From: Corallococcus sp. NCRR
Lineage (GTDB): Bacteria; Myxococcota; Myxococcia; Myxococcales; Myxococcaceae
DNA: 64,000 nt
Reading direction: 5' to 3'
Assembly (NCBI RefSeq): GCF_026965535.1
Contig: NZ_CP114039.1
Span: forward strand, 868,001 to 932,000
The translations under genes and the position numbers were made by a program. This document shows, in pieces, positions 8,406-16,138 of this stretch; the first letter of the stretch is position 1, and every line of letters begins with the position of its first letter. The notes beneath the pieces were generated by a model. The model was not told the DNA's origin and made no database searches. It saw only the letters and a program-made list of their open reading frames with translations.

Positions 8406-9401
8406 ATGAACTTCCGATTCCTTGGTCGCAGCGGTCTGAAGGTCAGCGAAATCTCCTTTGGCAACTGGCTCACCCACGGCTCCCAGGTGGAGGAGGACGC
8501 CGCGGTCGCGTGCGTGAAGGCGGCGCTCGACACGGGCATCACCACCTTCGACACCGCCGACGTCTACGCCGGCACCAAGGCCGAAGCCGTGCTCGGCCGC
8601 GCCCTCAAGGGCCAGCGCCGCGAAGGCTACGAGCTGTTCACCAAGGTCTACTGGCCCACCGGTCCCGGCCAGAACGACCGCGGCCTGTCGCGCAAGCACA
8701 TCATCGAGTCCATCCACGGCTCCCTGCGCCGCCTCCAGACGGACTACGTGGACCTCTACCAGGCCCACCGCTTCGACGCGGAGACGCCCCTCGAAGAGAC
8801 CATGCTCGCGTTCGCGGACATCGTCCGCCAGGGCAAGGCGCTCTACATCGGCGTCTCCGAATGGACCGCCGAGCAGATCTCCGCCGGAGCGAAGTTGGCC
8901 CGCGAGCTGCGCGTGCCCTTCATCTCCAACCAGCCGCAGTACTCCATGCTCTGGCGGGTCATCGAGTCCAAGGTCATCCCCACCTCCGACGCCGAAGGCC
9001 TCGGCCAGATCGTCTGGTCCCCCATGGCCAAGGGCGTGCTCTCCGGCAAGTACCTCCCCGGCAAGCCCCCGCCGTCGGACACCCGCGCCGCCAACCAGCA
9101 GGGCGCGCAGTTCATGACCAGCTTCATGACCGACGACGTGCTCACCCGCGTCCAGCAGCTCAAGCCGCTGGCCCAGGAAGCCGGCCTGTCCATGGCGCAG
9201 CTCTCCATCGCGTGGGTGCTCCAGAACAAGAGCGTCTCCTCCGCGATCATCGGAGCGACGAAGCCGGAGCAGGTGCTCGACAACGTGAAGGCCACCGGCG
9301 TGAAGCTGGACGCGGAGCTGCTGCGCCGCATCGACTCCATCCTCGGCCCCGTCGTGGAGCGCGACCCCGCGCAGACCACCAGCCCCCAACGCAGGCCCTG
9401 A
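8406..9401 (+). CDS. aldo/keto reductase (KCNAB-like family)
   Basis: A 331-residue NADPH-dependent oxidoreductase with the aldo/keto reductase TIM-barrel pattern. The N-terminus RFLGRSGLKVSEISFGNW is typical of the voltage-gated potassium channel beta-subunit-like branch. The catalytic tetrad is visible as Asp and Tyr in FDTADVYAGTKAE, Lys in FTKVYWP and His in LYQAHRFD. The C-terminal coenzyme-binding block is SSAIIGATKPEQV. The start is ATG 8406; the frame extends upstream without support. It is divergent from the MoxR operon and probably a single gene. The substrate cannot be deduced. Confidence 0.93.
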   Translation: MNFRFLGRSGLKVSEISFGNWLTHGSQVEEDAAVACVKAALDTGITTFDTADVYAGTKAEAVLGRALKGQRREGYELFTKVYWPTGPGQNDRGLSRKHIIESIHGSLRRLQTDYVDLYQAHRFDAETPLEETMLAFADIVRQGKALYIGVSEWTAEQISAGAKLARELRVPFISNQPQYSMLWRVIESKVIPTSDAEGLGQIVWSPMAKGVLSGKYLPGKPPPSDTRAANQQGAQFMTSFMTDDVLTRVQQLKPLAQEAGLSMAQLSIAWVLQNKSVSSAIIGATKPEQVLDNVKATGVKLDAELLRRIDSILGPVVERDPAQTTSPQRRP

Positions 9402-9529
9402 AGAACGCTCCCCTCACCCTGCGGGGCAGGCGCTCCATCGCCCGTCCCGCCGGGTGCCCGGCGTATGACATCCGCGCCCTGGTTTTTCGCGCGCCCGTCC
9501 CATGGCGCGCGTCAGGCGGGTGAACTCCA

Positions 9530-9558
9530 CCCCGATCCATTTGACTTTTAAGTCGGGG
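9530..9558 (+). promoter_or_regulatory. dyad-rich leader upstream of exbB
   Basis: CCCCGA at 9530 pairs with TCGGGG ending at 9558, and within it GACTT (9543) pairs with AAGTC (9550) across two T residues; the two stems share bases and are alternatives. The segment is AT-rich compared with its surroundings and lies 60 bases before the exbB start. It could be an operator or part of the 5' leader. I see no convincing -10 box, so the promoter itself is unplaced. Confidence 0.3.
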
Positions 9559-9618
9559 GGAACAAGAGACTGCGCCGCGCGTTAGAGCGGTCCCACTCTT
9601 GAACCGGGCATCTTCCAC

Positions 9619-10311
9619 ATGACGTCCTTCTTCCTCCTGGCCCAGGCGGCCCACCCCGAACTCGGATGGTTGAGCAGCAAGCTGCTCGGGGTGACGTTGG
9701 GCAGCGCCGAGTGGGTGCTCTGGCTGCTCGTGTCGCTGTCCATCCTCTCCATCGCGGTGATGCTGGAGCGCGCCGTCTACTTCTCGCGCCACCGGCTGGC
9801 CAACTCGGAGGCCCTGGCGGTGCGCCTGGCGCGCGGCGAGTTCGACGCCGTGGCCGGTGAGGTGAAGAACCAGAAGGGCATGGAGGCCGCCGTCATCCGC
9901 GAGGCCCTGGCCTCCGCGTCCCAGGGCCCCGACACCGTGGAGCAGGTCATCGCGTCCACCGTCGCCCGCGAGCGCCCCCAGTACGAGCGCGGCCTGTCCA
10001 TCCTGGGCACGCTGGGCAACAACGCCCCGTTCATCGGCCTGTTCGGCACGGTGCTCGGCATCATCAAGGCCTTCAACGACCTGGGCGCCATGAACGCCAA
10101 GGGCGGCGCCATGCAGCAGACGGTGATGGCCGGCATCTCGGAGGCGCTCGTCGCCACCGCCGTGGGCCTCGCCGTCGCCATCCCCGCCGTGGTCGCCTTC
10201 AACATCTTCAACCGCCAGCTGAAGACGCTCACCAGCCGCACCACCGCCCTGGGCCACGCGCTCGTGGGCGCCATGAAGGCGCGCAAGCCGGGCGCCGCGG
10301 GAGGCAACTAG
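9619..10311 (+). CDS. exbB: MotA/TolQ/ExbB proton channel family protein
   Basis: A 230-residue inner-membrane protein with three hydrophobic helices: near residue 35 (WVLWLLVSLSILSIAVML) and two in the second half. The conserved loop is NNAPFIGLFGTVLGIIKAF, the hallmark of ExbB/TolQ channel subunits. With ExbD (four bases downstream) and TonB it should form the motor that couples the proton gradient to outer-membrane uptake or envelope work. Whether it serves TonB receptors or a Tol-like task cannot be told, as no receptor gene is nearby. Confidence 0.93.
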   Translation: MTSFFLLAQAAHPELGWLSSKLLGVTLGSAEWVLWLLVSLSILSIAVMLERAVYFSRHRLANSEALAVRLARGEFDAVAGEVKNQKGMEAAVIREALASASQGPDTVEQVIASTVARERPQYERGLSILGTLGNNAPFIGLFGTVLGIIKAFNDLGAMNAKGGAMQQTVMAGISEALVATAVGLAVAIPAVVAFNIFNRQLKTLTSRTTALGHALVGAMKARKPGAAGGN

Positions 10312-10314
10312 CCC

Positions 10315-10752
10315 ATGGCCGGCGGCGCGAACGACAGCGACGAGGAGATCAGCGGCATCAACGTCACCCCGCTGGTGGACGTGGTGCTGGTGCTGCTCAT
10401 CATCTTCATGGTGACGGCCAACTTCATCGTCCGCGAGACGGTGGAGGTGGACCTGCCCCGCGCCGCCAACGGCGGTGAGACGGTGCAGGGCCTGGTGAAC
10501 GTGGTCCTCGACAAGGAGGGCAAGCTCTACTTCGACGGCGCGGAGGTGACGGAGGCGGACCTGTCCCGCCGCGTGACGGAGGCCGTGGCCAAGGACAAGG
10601 ACACGCGCGCCATCATCAGCGCGGACCAGACGCTCGCCTACGGCCGCGTGATGCGCCTCATCGACGTGGTGAAGGGCCAGGGCATCGCGAAGTTCGCCCT
10701 CAACATCGAGAAGGACGCCGCCCCCGCACGGGCCGCGCCCGCCACGCCCTGA
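10315..10752 (+). CDS. exbD: ExbD/TolR biopolymer transport protein
   Basis: A 145-residue protein with a short cytoplasmic tail, the diagnostic INVTPLVDVVLVLLIIFMV transmembrane helix with its proton-carrying Asp (VTPLVDV), and a periplasmic domain ending in a short Ala/Pro tail. It starts three bases after the exbB stop and precedes tonB by 17 bases, so the three genes are co-transcribed. It forms the stator complex with ExbB. Confidence 0.94.
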   Translation: MAGGANDSDEEISGINVTPLVDVVLVLLIIFMVTANFIVRETVEVDLPRAANGGETVQGLVNVVLDKEGKLYFDGAEVTEADLSRRVTEAVAKDKDTRAIISADQTLAYGRVMRLIDVVKGQGIAKFALNIEKDAAPARAAPATP

Positions 10753-10769
10753 GACGAGGCTGAGCGAAG

Positions 10770-11570
10770 ATGAGCCAGGCGGTCCTCGACCCTTCTCCCC
10801 TGCCCCAGCGCGACCGCTCCACGCGGTTCCTGCTCGTGTTCGTCCTCGTGTCGCTCGCGCTGCACGGGGTGGGCTTCGGGCTTCTGTCCACCCTGGAGGG
10901 CCGCAGGCTTCCGGCCATCCAGAAGCCGGTGGAGCTGGTCATGGTGGAGGTGCAGAAGCCGCCGCCCCCGCCGCCGCCGGAAGAGAAGCCGGAGGAGCCC
11001 AAGCCGCCGCCTCCGCCGCCCCCGAAGGTCAAGGTGAAGCCGCCGCCCATCAAGGTCGCGGAAGCCGCCAGGCCCCCGCCGCCGACGGAGGCCCCGCCGC
11101 CGCCCAACGACACGCCGCCGCCGGAGCCGTCCGCCAAGCCGCCGCCGTTGGTGGTGGGCATGACCATGTCGTCCACCACCAGCGCGGGCTCCTTCGCCGC
11201 GCCCGTGGGCAACACCGCCTACGGCAAGGCCAACGGCCCCGCGAAGGCGCCCCAGGACGTGAAGGGCTACTCCGCGCCCAAGTACGTGCCCGTGTACCAG
11301 GTGGACACGGAGCCGTCGGTCGCGTCCGAGGTGAAGATTCCCTACCCGGACGAGGCGCGCCGCGCGGGCATCGAGGGCACCGTCACGCTGTCCATCACCA
11401 TCGACGCGGACGGCAAGGTGAGCAACGTGAGGGTCATCTCCGGGCCCGGCTACGGCCTGAATGAGGCCGCGCGCGACGCCATCCGCCGCTTCCGCTTCAA
11501 GCCCGCCATCAAGGGCGGCGAAGCGGTGGCCACGGAGATGAAGTACTCGTACACCTTCCTGCTGGACTGA
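10770..11570 (+). CDS. tonB: TonB family energy transducer
   Basis: A 266-residue protein with one N-terminal transmembrane helix (FLLVFVLVSLALHGVGF), a long periplasmic proline-rich spacer (many PPPPP and KPPP runs, residues about 65-130) and a TonB C-terminal domain with PYPDEARRAGIEGTV and the closing RFRFKPAIKGG block. It transmits ExbB/ExbD energy to an outer-membrane partner. The spacer is low-complexity and GC-rich, which explains the long open frame on the opposite strand. Confidence 0.93.
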   Translation: MSQAVLDPSPLPQRDRSTRFLLVFVLVSLALHGVGFGLLSTLEGRRLPAIQKPVELVMVEVQKPPPPPPPEEKPEEPKPPPPPPPKVKVKPPPIKVAEAARPPPPTEAPPPPNDTPPPEPSAKPPPLVVGMTMSSTTSAGSFAAPVGNTAYGKANGPAKAPQDVKGYSAPKYVPVYQVDTEPSVASEVKIPYPDEARRAGIEGTVTLSITIDADGKVSNVRVISGPGYGLNEAARDAIRRFRFKPAIKGGEAVATEMKYSYTFLLD

Positions 11571-11584
11571 AGGGCGCCTCGGGC

Positions 11585-12073
11585 CTACTGCGTCTTGAGC
11601 GCGCGGCGCATGATGTCGCGCAGCGCGGCCAGGTCCTCGTCCGGCATCGCGGCGATGAGGGGCGGCGGCGCGGTCAGCCGCGCCATCAGCCGGCCGCGCA
11701 GCTCCGCGCCTGCCTCCGTCAGCACCAGCATCTTCACGCGGCGGTCCTGGTCGCTGCTCTTGCGCTCCACCAGCCCGCGCGCCTCCAGCCGGTCCACCAG
11801 CCCCGTCACGTTGGACGCGTCACACGACAGGTAGTGGGCGAGCGTGCTCATGGCGAGCGCTCCCTCGCCCAACTGCCTCAACACGTGCGCCTGCACGGGG
11901 GACAGGTCGAACTCCGCCGCCAGCGCGGGGAAGTTGCGCATGTGCGTGTGCAGGAGCTCGAAGAGGAGCGTCCACGCCTGCTCCGGCAACCCACTCCCGC
12001 CCTCCGACAAGTCGGAAGTGGCCGCTGGGCGGCGCGTCACCTGCTCGCTGGAACCGTCGCTGAAGCCATTCAT
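11585..12073 (-). CDS. MarR family transcriptional regulator
   Basis: A 162-residue winged-helix regulator. The central DNA-binding region reads SPVQAHVLRQLGEGALAMST followed by LSCDASNVTGLVDRLEARGL and the wing RKSSDQDRRVKMLVLTEAG, a textbook MarR pattern. It is transcribed away from the TolC-like gene at 12276 across a 202-base AT-rich gap. MarR proteins often repress a divergent efflux gene and release on binding small phenolics or drugs, so this is a likely repressor of the neighbouring efflux protein and itself. The ligand is unknown. Confidence 0.92.
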   Translation of the reverse strand: MNGFSDGSSEQVTRRPAATSDLSEGGSGLPEQAWTLLFELLHTHMRNFPALAAEFDLSPVQAHVLRQLGEGALAMSTLAHYLSCDASNVTGLVDRLEARGLVERKSSDQDRRVKMLVLTEAGAELRGRLMARLTAPPPLIAAMPDEDLAALRDIMRRALKTQ

Positions 12074-12275
12074 AGTGAAGTTACGTTAATTCATCGGACA
12101 CACATAAACAATTGACATCATCAACCATTGACCGCTACTACATTCCGCATATTCCAACATCCGACAGTGCGGATTACTTCAACGCCGCCCCCAGGTCGGG
12201 TAGAGGACGCAACGCAGTCGTCCATCGGACGGATCCGCCTCGCGCTTCCGCGGGTCGGTGAGGAGGTCGAGCGGT
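12074..12275. promoter_or_regulatory. divergent marR/tolC control region
   Basis: This gap is clearly richer in A and T than the flanks. A sigma-70-like promoter toward the TolC gene reads TTGACA at 12112-12117, an 18-base spacer and TACTAC at 12136-12141. A direct repeat ATTGAC recurs 16 bases apart (12111 and 12127) and overlaps the promoter, so it is a candidate MarR contact site. GAGGAGG at about 12260 is the ribosome binding site for the gene at 12276. The promoter facing marR was not located. Confidence 0.45.
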
Positions 12276-13673
12276 ATGAGTACCTTTCTGGCGCTGTCCC
12301 TGTCGGCCACCCTGGCCGCGGCGCCCGTACTGACGCTGGATGAGGCCCTGGAGTCCGCCCGCCAGCAGAACCTCGATTTGAAGATCGCCCAGGAGCGCTT
12401 CGAGCAGGCATCGCTCGCGACGCGCAAGGCCTGGTCGGGCTACCTGCCGAACATCAGCGTGGGCGCGTCCATCACGCGCAACAACGTGGCGGCCATCATC
12501 CCCGCGGGCCCCATCGCCCCGGTGGACATCACCATCCAGCCGCTCATCCAGCAGGGCGCGCAGGCGGAAATCCGGCAGGCCATCATCGCGCCGCAGCTGT
12601 GGGCGGGCATCGCGGCCTCCTACAAGTCCGTGCGGCTGGCGGAGCTGAACACGCAGACGGCGCGCCGGCAGGTGCTCTTCGGCGTGGCGCAGGCGTACTA
12701 CGGCGCCGCGGCGCAGCAGGAAGCCCTGCGCGCGCAGGAGCGGCTCCTGGAGCTGAACCAGGCGCGGGAGAAGGACACCCAGGCCCGGTTCGACGCGGGC
12801 ACGGTGACGCGCGTGGCGCTGCTTCGCGCCCAGTTGGACCGCTCGCGCGCGGAGCAGGACCTGGTGCGCGCGAAGAACGCGCTCGCGGGCCTGAAGCTGG
12901 CGCTGGGCACGCTCATCCAGCGCGAGCCGGAATTCGACCTGGCCCCGCCGCCGGAGCCGACGGTGCCCGCGCAGGCGTCGCCGGACGACCTGGTGAACCA
13001 GGCCATCCAGGAGCGCTCGGACGTGCAGGCCGCGGAAGTGGGCCTGAAGTTGAGCCGCATCAACAAGACGGGCGTCATCCTGAGCTACCTGCCCACGCTG
13101 GGCGTGACGGGCGCGTACCGCATCGCGAACGCGGCGGGCTTCACCGGCCAGAACGAGACCTGGGCCATCACCTTCGGCGCCAGCTGGACGCTGTTCGACG
13201 GCGGCCTGCGTGAGGCGAACCTCTCCGAGGCGTCGTCGCGCGTGCGCGAGGCTACCGTCACCCAGGCGCTGGCGCAGGCCCGGGTGAAGGAAGAGGTGCG
13301 GCGCTCCAAGCTGGACCTGGAGAACGCGCTGGCCAACCGCTCCAAGGCCGAGGAGGCCCTGGAGCTGGCGCGCGAGTCCAACCGCCTGACGGACGTGAGC
13401 TTCAAGGCGGGCGTCGCCACCTACCTGGAGGTCGCGGACGCCAACACCGCGCTCACCAACGCGGAGGTGGGCTTCGTGTCCGAGCGCCTCCAGGCGTCGC
13501 TCGCCGCGCTGCGCCTGCTCAACTCGCTGGGCTCCTTCGAGTCCGGTTCGGTGAAGAGGGACGCGGCCGCCCTGGGCGCGGAGCCCGGCGCGGGCGCGCC
13601 GAAGTCGCAGCCGGCCCAGCCGCAGCCCGCCCAGGAGCAGCCGGCCCAGCCGCAGCCCGCGCCCCAGCAGTAG
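12276..13673 (+). CDS. TolC family outer-membrane efflux protein
   Basis: A 465-residue protein from ATG 12276, eight bases after GAGGAGG. It has a signal peptide (FLALSLSATLAAAP) and two outer-membrane-efflux repeats: LTLDEALESARQQNLDLKIA opens the first, and the coiled-coil helices contain QARFDAGTVTRVALLRAQLD and SFKAGVATYLEVADANTAL. A Pro/Gln-rich C-terminal tail of about 40 residues follows. Such proteins form trimeric channels through the outer membrane and periplasm for drug or metabolite export. No inner-membrane pump is encoded beside it, so it probably serves a pump made elsewhere. The adjacent MarR gene is its likely regulator. Confidence 0.92.
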   Translation: MSTFLALSLSATLAAAPVLTLDEALESARQQNLDLKIAQERFEQASLATRKAWSGYLPNISVGASITRNNVAAIIPAGPIAPVDITIQPLIQQGAQAEIRQAIIAPQLWAGIAASYKSVRLAELNTQTARRQVLFGVAQAYYGAAAQQEALRAQERLLELNQAREKDTQARFDAGTVTRVALLRAQLDRSRAEQDLVRAKNALAGLKLALGTLIQREPEFDLAPPPEPTVPAQASPDDLVNQAIQERSDVQAAEVGLKLSRINKTGVILSYLPTLGVTGAYRIANAAGFTGQNETWAITFGASWTLFDGGLREANLSEASSRVREATVTQALAQARVKEEVRRSKLDLENALANRSKAEEALELARESNRLTDVSFKAGVATYLEVADANTALTNAEVGFVSERLQASLAALRLLNSLGSFESGSVKRDAAALGAEPGAGAPKSQPAQPQPAQEQPAQPQPAPQQ

Positions 13674-13698
13674 GCGCGGTGTGACGTGAGGTGGAATT

Positions 13699-13724
13699 CC
13701 CGGCGCCTGCTCCAGGGCGCCGGG
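13699..13724 (+). terminator. GC-rich hairpin after the TolC gene
   Basis: CCCGGCGCC (13699-13707) pairs perfectly with GGCGCCGGG (13716-13724) across an 8-base loop, 25 bases after the TolC stop. There is no T-tract, so it could be a processing or protective hairpin instead of a true intrinsic terminator. Confidence 0.45.
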
Positions 13725-13822
13725 TCCCCTGCCCTCCCGGGCGGGAAGCAGGTGCTTCGTTGTGGGGGTCCGTCACCGGCCCCACCCTCCTCTGTAGGAC
13801 CCGTTTCCACGAGGAGGGAACC

Positions 13823-14032
13823 ATGGCGGATGCATCCTGGGGCAACTGCAAGAACTGCCGTTTCTTCGCGGGCAACAGCGACGAGCCGAGCGACGACGCG
13901 ACGCAGAGCTGCAACCAGCCGGAGCTCAAGCAGTTCGCGCTCGTGGTCTCCGGCAACAGCGGCTGCAACGCCTACGAGGCCCGCACCGGCGAGATGCTGC
14001 CTGGCTACGAGGAGCCCGCGCCCATGCACTGA
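13823..14032 (+). CDS. small four-cysteine protein, function unknown
   Basis: A 69-residue protein with a strong ribosome site (GAGGAGGG, eight bases before ATG 13823). Cysteines lie at 9, 12, 30 and 48: a CKNC knuckle at the N-terminus, then single cysteines in SCNQPE and SGCNAY. The spacing suggests a small zinc- or iron-sulfur-binding fold. It has no signal peptide or membrane helix and is rich in Asp, Glu, Asn and Ser. I do not recognise a named family. It stands alone between the TolC gene and a convergent Rieske gene. Confidence 0.75.
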   Translation: MADASWGNCKNCRFFAGNSDEPSDDATQSCNQPELKQFALVVSGNSGCNAYEARTGEMLPGYEEPAPMH

Positions 14033-14045
14033 CGGCGCGCGTGTC

Positions 14046-14069
14046 CCACCGGCCCTCAGGTGCCGGTGG
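14046..14069. terminator. hairpin between convergent genes
   Basis: CCACCGGC (14046-14053) pairs with GCCGGTGG (14062-14069). It straddles the 3' end of the Rieske gene and follows the small four-Cys gene, so it could end transcription from both sides. No T-tract is present. Confidence 0.35.
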
Positions 14070-15117
14070 CGTCGCGGACCGGGGACAGCGCCGGCCCGCC
14101 AGGCTCATGCGCCTCGTGCGATTCGTGCGCGTAGTAGATGCGCTCCATGAGCTTGCGCTGGTGCACGAGCGGCTTGTCGTACTTGTCCAGCCGCATGCCC
14201 TTGTGGCTGTAGGGCGTGTCCGCCACGGTGGGGATGAAGCGCGCGTCGTCGCGCACCTCCCACCAGGTGAGGCCCAGCGCGGCCTTCGCCGCCACCGGGA
14301 GCAGGGGCCTCAGCGCGGGCACCGTCGTGCGCAGGAAGGAGAAGACGTGCAGGCGCGTGGTGCGCGCCGTCTCCGGCACGAAGAAGATGTGCGCCTGCGT
14401 GATGAAGGGGCGCGGCGCTCCGGAGGGCTGGACCCAGCTGACGGTGTAGACGCTGCGCACCGGATCGAAGCGCGTCACCCAGTCATTGCGGAAGAGGTCC
14501 CTCTTGCCCACCGCGAGCAGGCGCATGATGGGCGCGGGCCGCTGCGGGGCGCGGTAGTGCACCTCCGTGTGGTCCTCGTGGTTGTGCGCCTCGAACTCCA
14601 CGTGGCCCGCCTGCGAGCCGCTCCACCCCAGCCGGGTGTGCACGAAGGGCGTGTGCTCGTCCTCGCTGAAGTTGTCGAGCGCCACGTGCAGCGGCGCCTG
14701 GAACAGCGTGGAGAACGTCCCACCGAAGACGTAGTCCCCGCCCGCGAGCTCCGGCATCGCGGACTCGGGCGTGTCCGCGCGCGCGAGCCAGAGGTAGCCG
14801 TGTCGCTCCACCACCTGGAAGCTCTTCGCCTCGCAGTGGCGCAGCTCCGGCTGGCTGGGGTTGGTGCCGTGGCCTCGCGCGTCGAAGCGCCAGCCATGGT
14901 ACGGGCACTGGAGCTGGCCCTCCTTCGTCACGGTGCCCTTCGACAGCGGCGCGAAGCGGTGCGGACACGCGTCCGACAGCGCGGCGGCCTTTCCAGAGGC
15001 GTCCCGGAAGAGCGCGTAGGCGTGGCCCGCCAGCTCCACGCGGACGGGCTGGCCGCGGAGCTGACGGGCGGGGAGCACCGGATGGAAATGCCTGACGACG
15101 TCGGGGGTAGGCTCCAT
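14056..15117 (-). CDS. Rieske [2Fe-2S] non-heme iron oxygenase
   Basis: A 353-residue protein from ATG 15117. The Rieske cluster ligands appear as CPHRFAPLSKG and, 16 residues later, CPYHGWRFD (C-x-H and C-x2-H). The catalytic domain shows DNFSEDEHTPFVH, the mononuclear-iron segment of this family. The size and layout fit the VanA/pheophorbide-type oxygenases that hydroxylate or demethylate a ring substrate using electrons from a separate reductase; none is encoded next to it. The family normally has N-x2-D-x2-H here, whereas this protein reads N-x2-E-x2-H, so the bridging Asp appears to be Glu. Substrate unknown. Confidence 0.9.
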   Translation of the reverse strand: MEPTPDVVRHFHPVLPARQLRGQPVRVELAGHAYALFRDASGKAAALSDACPHRFAPLSKGTVTKEGQLQCPYHGWRFDARGHGTNPSQPELRHCEAKSFQVVERHGYLWLARADTPESAMPELAGGDYVFGGTFSTLFQAPLHVALDNFSEDEHTPFVHTRLGWSGSQAGHVEFEAHNHEDHTEVHYRAPQRPAPIMRLLAVGKRDLFRNDWVTRFDPVRSVYTVSWVQPSGAPRPFITQAHIFFVPETARTTRLHVFSFLRTTVPALRPLLPVAAKAALGLTWWEVRDDARFIPTVADTPYSHKGMRLDKYDKPLVHQRKLMERIYYAHESHEAHEPGGPALSPVRDATGT

Positions 15118-15179
15118 GGCACGCGCAGTATAGCGGTCTGTCGCTGCGGACCCAGGTGGGTGGCATAGACTGCCCGGCC

Positions 15180-16076
15180 GTGAATGCTCCCGCCCCTCCC
15201 CGCCGCCGTATGCATTGGTTCGCTGTGGGAACCATGGCCGTGCTGGTGGCGCTCGCCACGGGAGCGGGCCTGTACGTGCGCGGCGCACTGCCGGCGCCGG
15301 TGCCCCCAGCGGCCGGTCCCTTCGGCTACTCGGACTACGCGCAGGCGCTGAACCACGTGCGCCCCAGCGGGGACCTGGACTTCGAGGGCCTGAAGCGCGA
15401 CCGCGCGGCGCTGGAGCGCTTCGTCGCGTCGCTCGCGGCGGTGTCGCCGCACCGGCAGCCGGAGCTCTTCCCGTCGCCCCAGGACGGGATGGCGTACTGG
15501 ATCAACGCGTACAACGCGCTGGTGCTCCTGCAGTTGGTGGAGCGCTACCCGAACGGCGTGGAGGCGTCCTGGTTTGGCCGCTTCTACTGGGGCCGCGCGT
15601 GGCCGGTGGGCGGCGAGCGGCTGACGCTGTACGCCCTGGAGCATCACATCCTGCTGGGCGAGTACGCCGACCCGCGCGTGAACTTCGCCCTCTTCCGGGG
15701 GACGCGCGGGGGGCCCCGGCTGGACGGCGCGCCCTATCAGCCGGAGTTCCTGGACGCCCAGCTCAACGACGCCAGCCGCCGGTACGTGGGGGACGCGCGG
15801 AACGTGAAGCTGGAGGACAAGACCGTGCGCCTGGCGCACCTGTTCGAGGAGCGGAAGCAGGACCTCCTCGCCGCGCTGCCGGAGGGCCGGGGCGGCAACG
15901 TGCTCCAGTTCGTCTGGGCCTTCCTGCCGGACACCTGCGAGGAGCGCCCGGGCTGCGACACGCGCGGCGACCTGGACCGCGCCTGCGGCCCCGACCTGGA
16001 CCGGTGCCACATCGAGTTCATCCCCGAGGACACCTCGCTGCCCGACGCCGCGAGCACCGCCGAGCAGCGGCCCTGA
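15180..16076 (+). CDS. DUF547 domain protein, membrane-anchored
   Basis: A 298-residue protein; GTG 15180 is my start, with ATG 15210 as a plausible alternative. A single N-terminal anchor (WFAVGTMAVLVALATGAGLYV) exports the rest. The DUF547 core is recognised by MAYWINAYNALVLLQLVERY and by the later block on forming and parsing the VNFALFRGTRGG segment. DUF547 is a papain-like fold of uncertain activity. Cysteines in DTCEERPGCDTRGD and CGPDLDRCH near the C-terminus may form disulfides. It is divergent from the Rieske gene (62-base gap). Confidence 0.82.
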   Translation: MNAPAPPRRRMHWFAVGTMAVLVALATGAGLYVRGALPAPVPPAAGPFGYSDYAQALNHVRPSGDLDFEGLKRDRAALERFVASLAAVSPHRQPELFPSPQDGMAYWINAYNALVLLQLVERYPNGVEASWFGRFYWGRAWPVGGERLTLYALEHHILLGEYADPRVNFALFRGTRGGPRLDGAPYQPEFLDAQLNDASRRYVGDARNVKLEDKTVRLAHLFEERKQDLLAALPEGRGGNVLQFVWAFLPDTCEERPGCDTRGDLDRACGPDLDRCHIEFIPEDTSLPDAASTAEQRP

Positions 16077-16138
16077 CACCGCCCCTTCTCGGCTAGCGTC
16101 CCTCCATCGCGGAAGGAACACGCGGGAGGCGCCGGGAC

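Noticed and set aside
10700-11215. Gly-rich minus-strand frame opposite tonB
   Set aside because: It is the shadow of the TonB proline-rich linker, which reads as glycine on the other strand.
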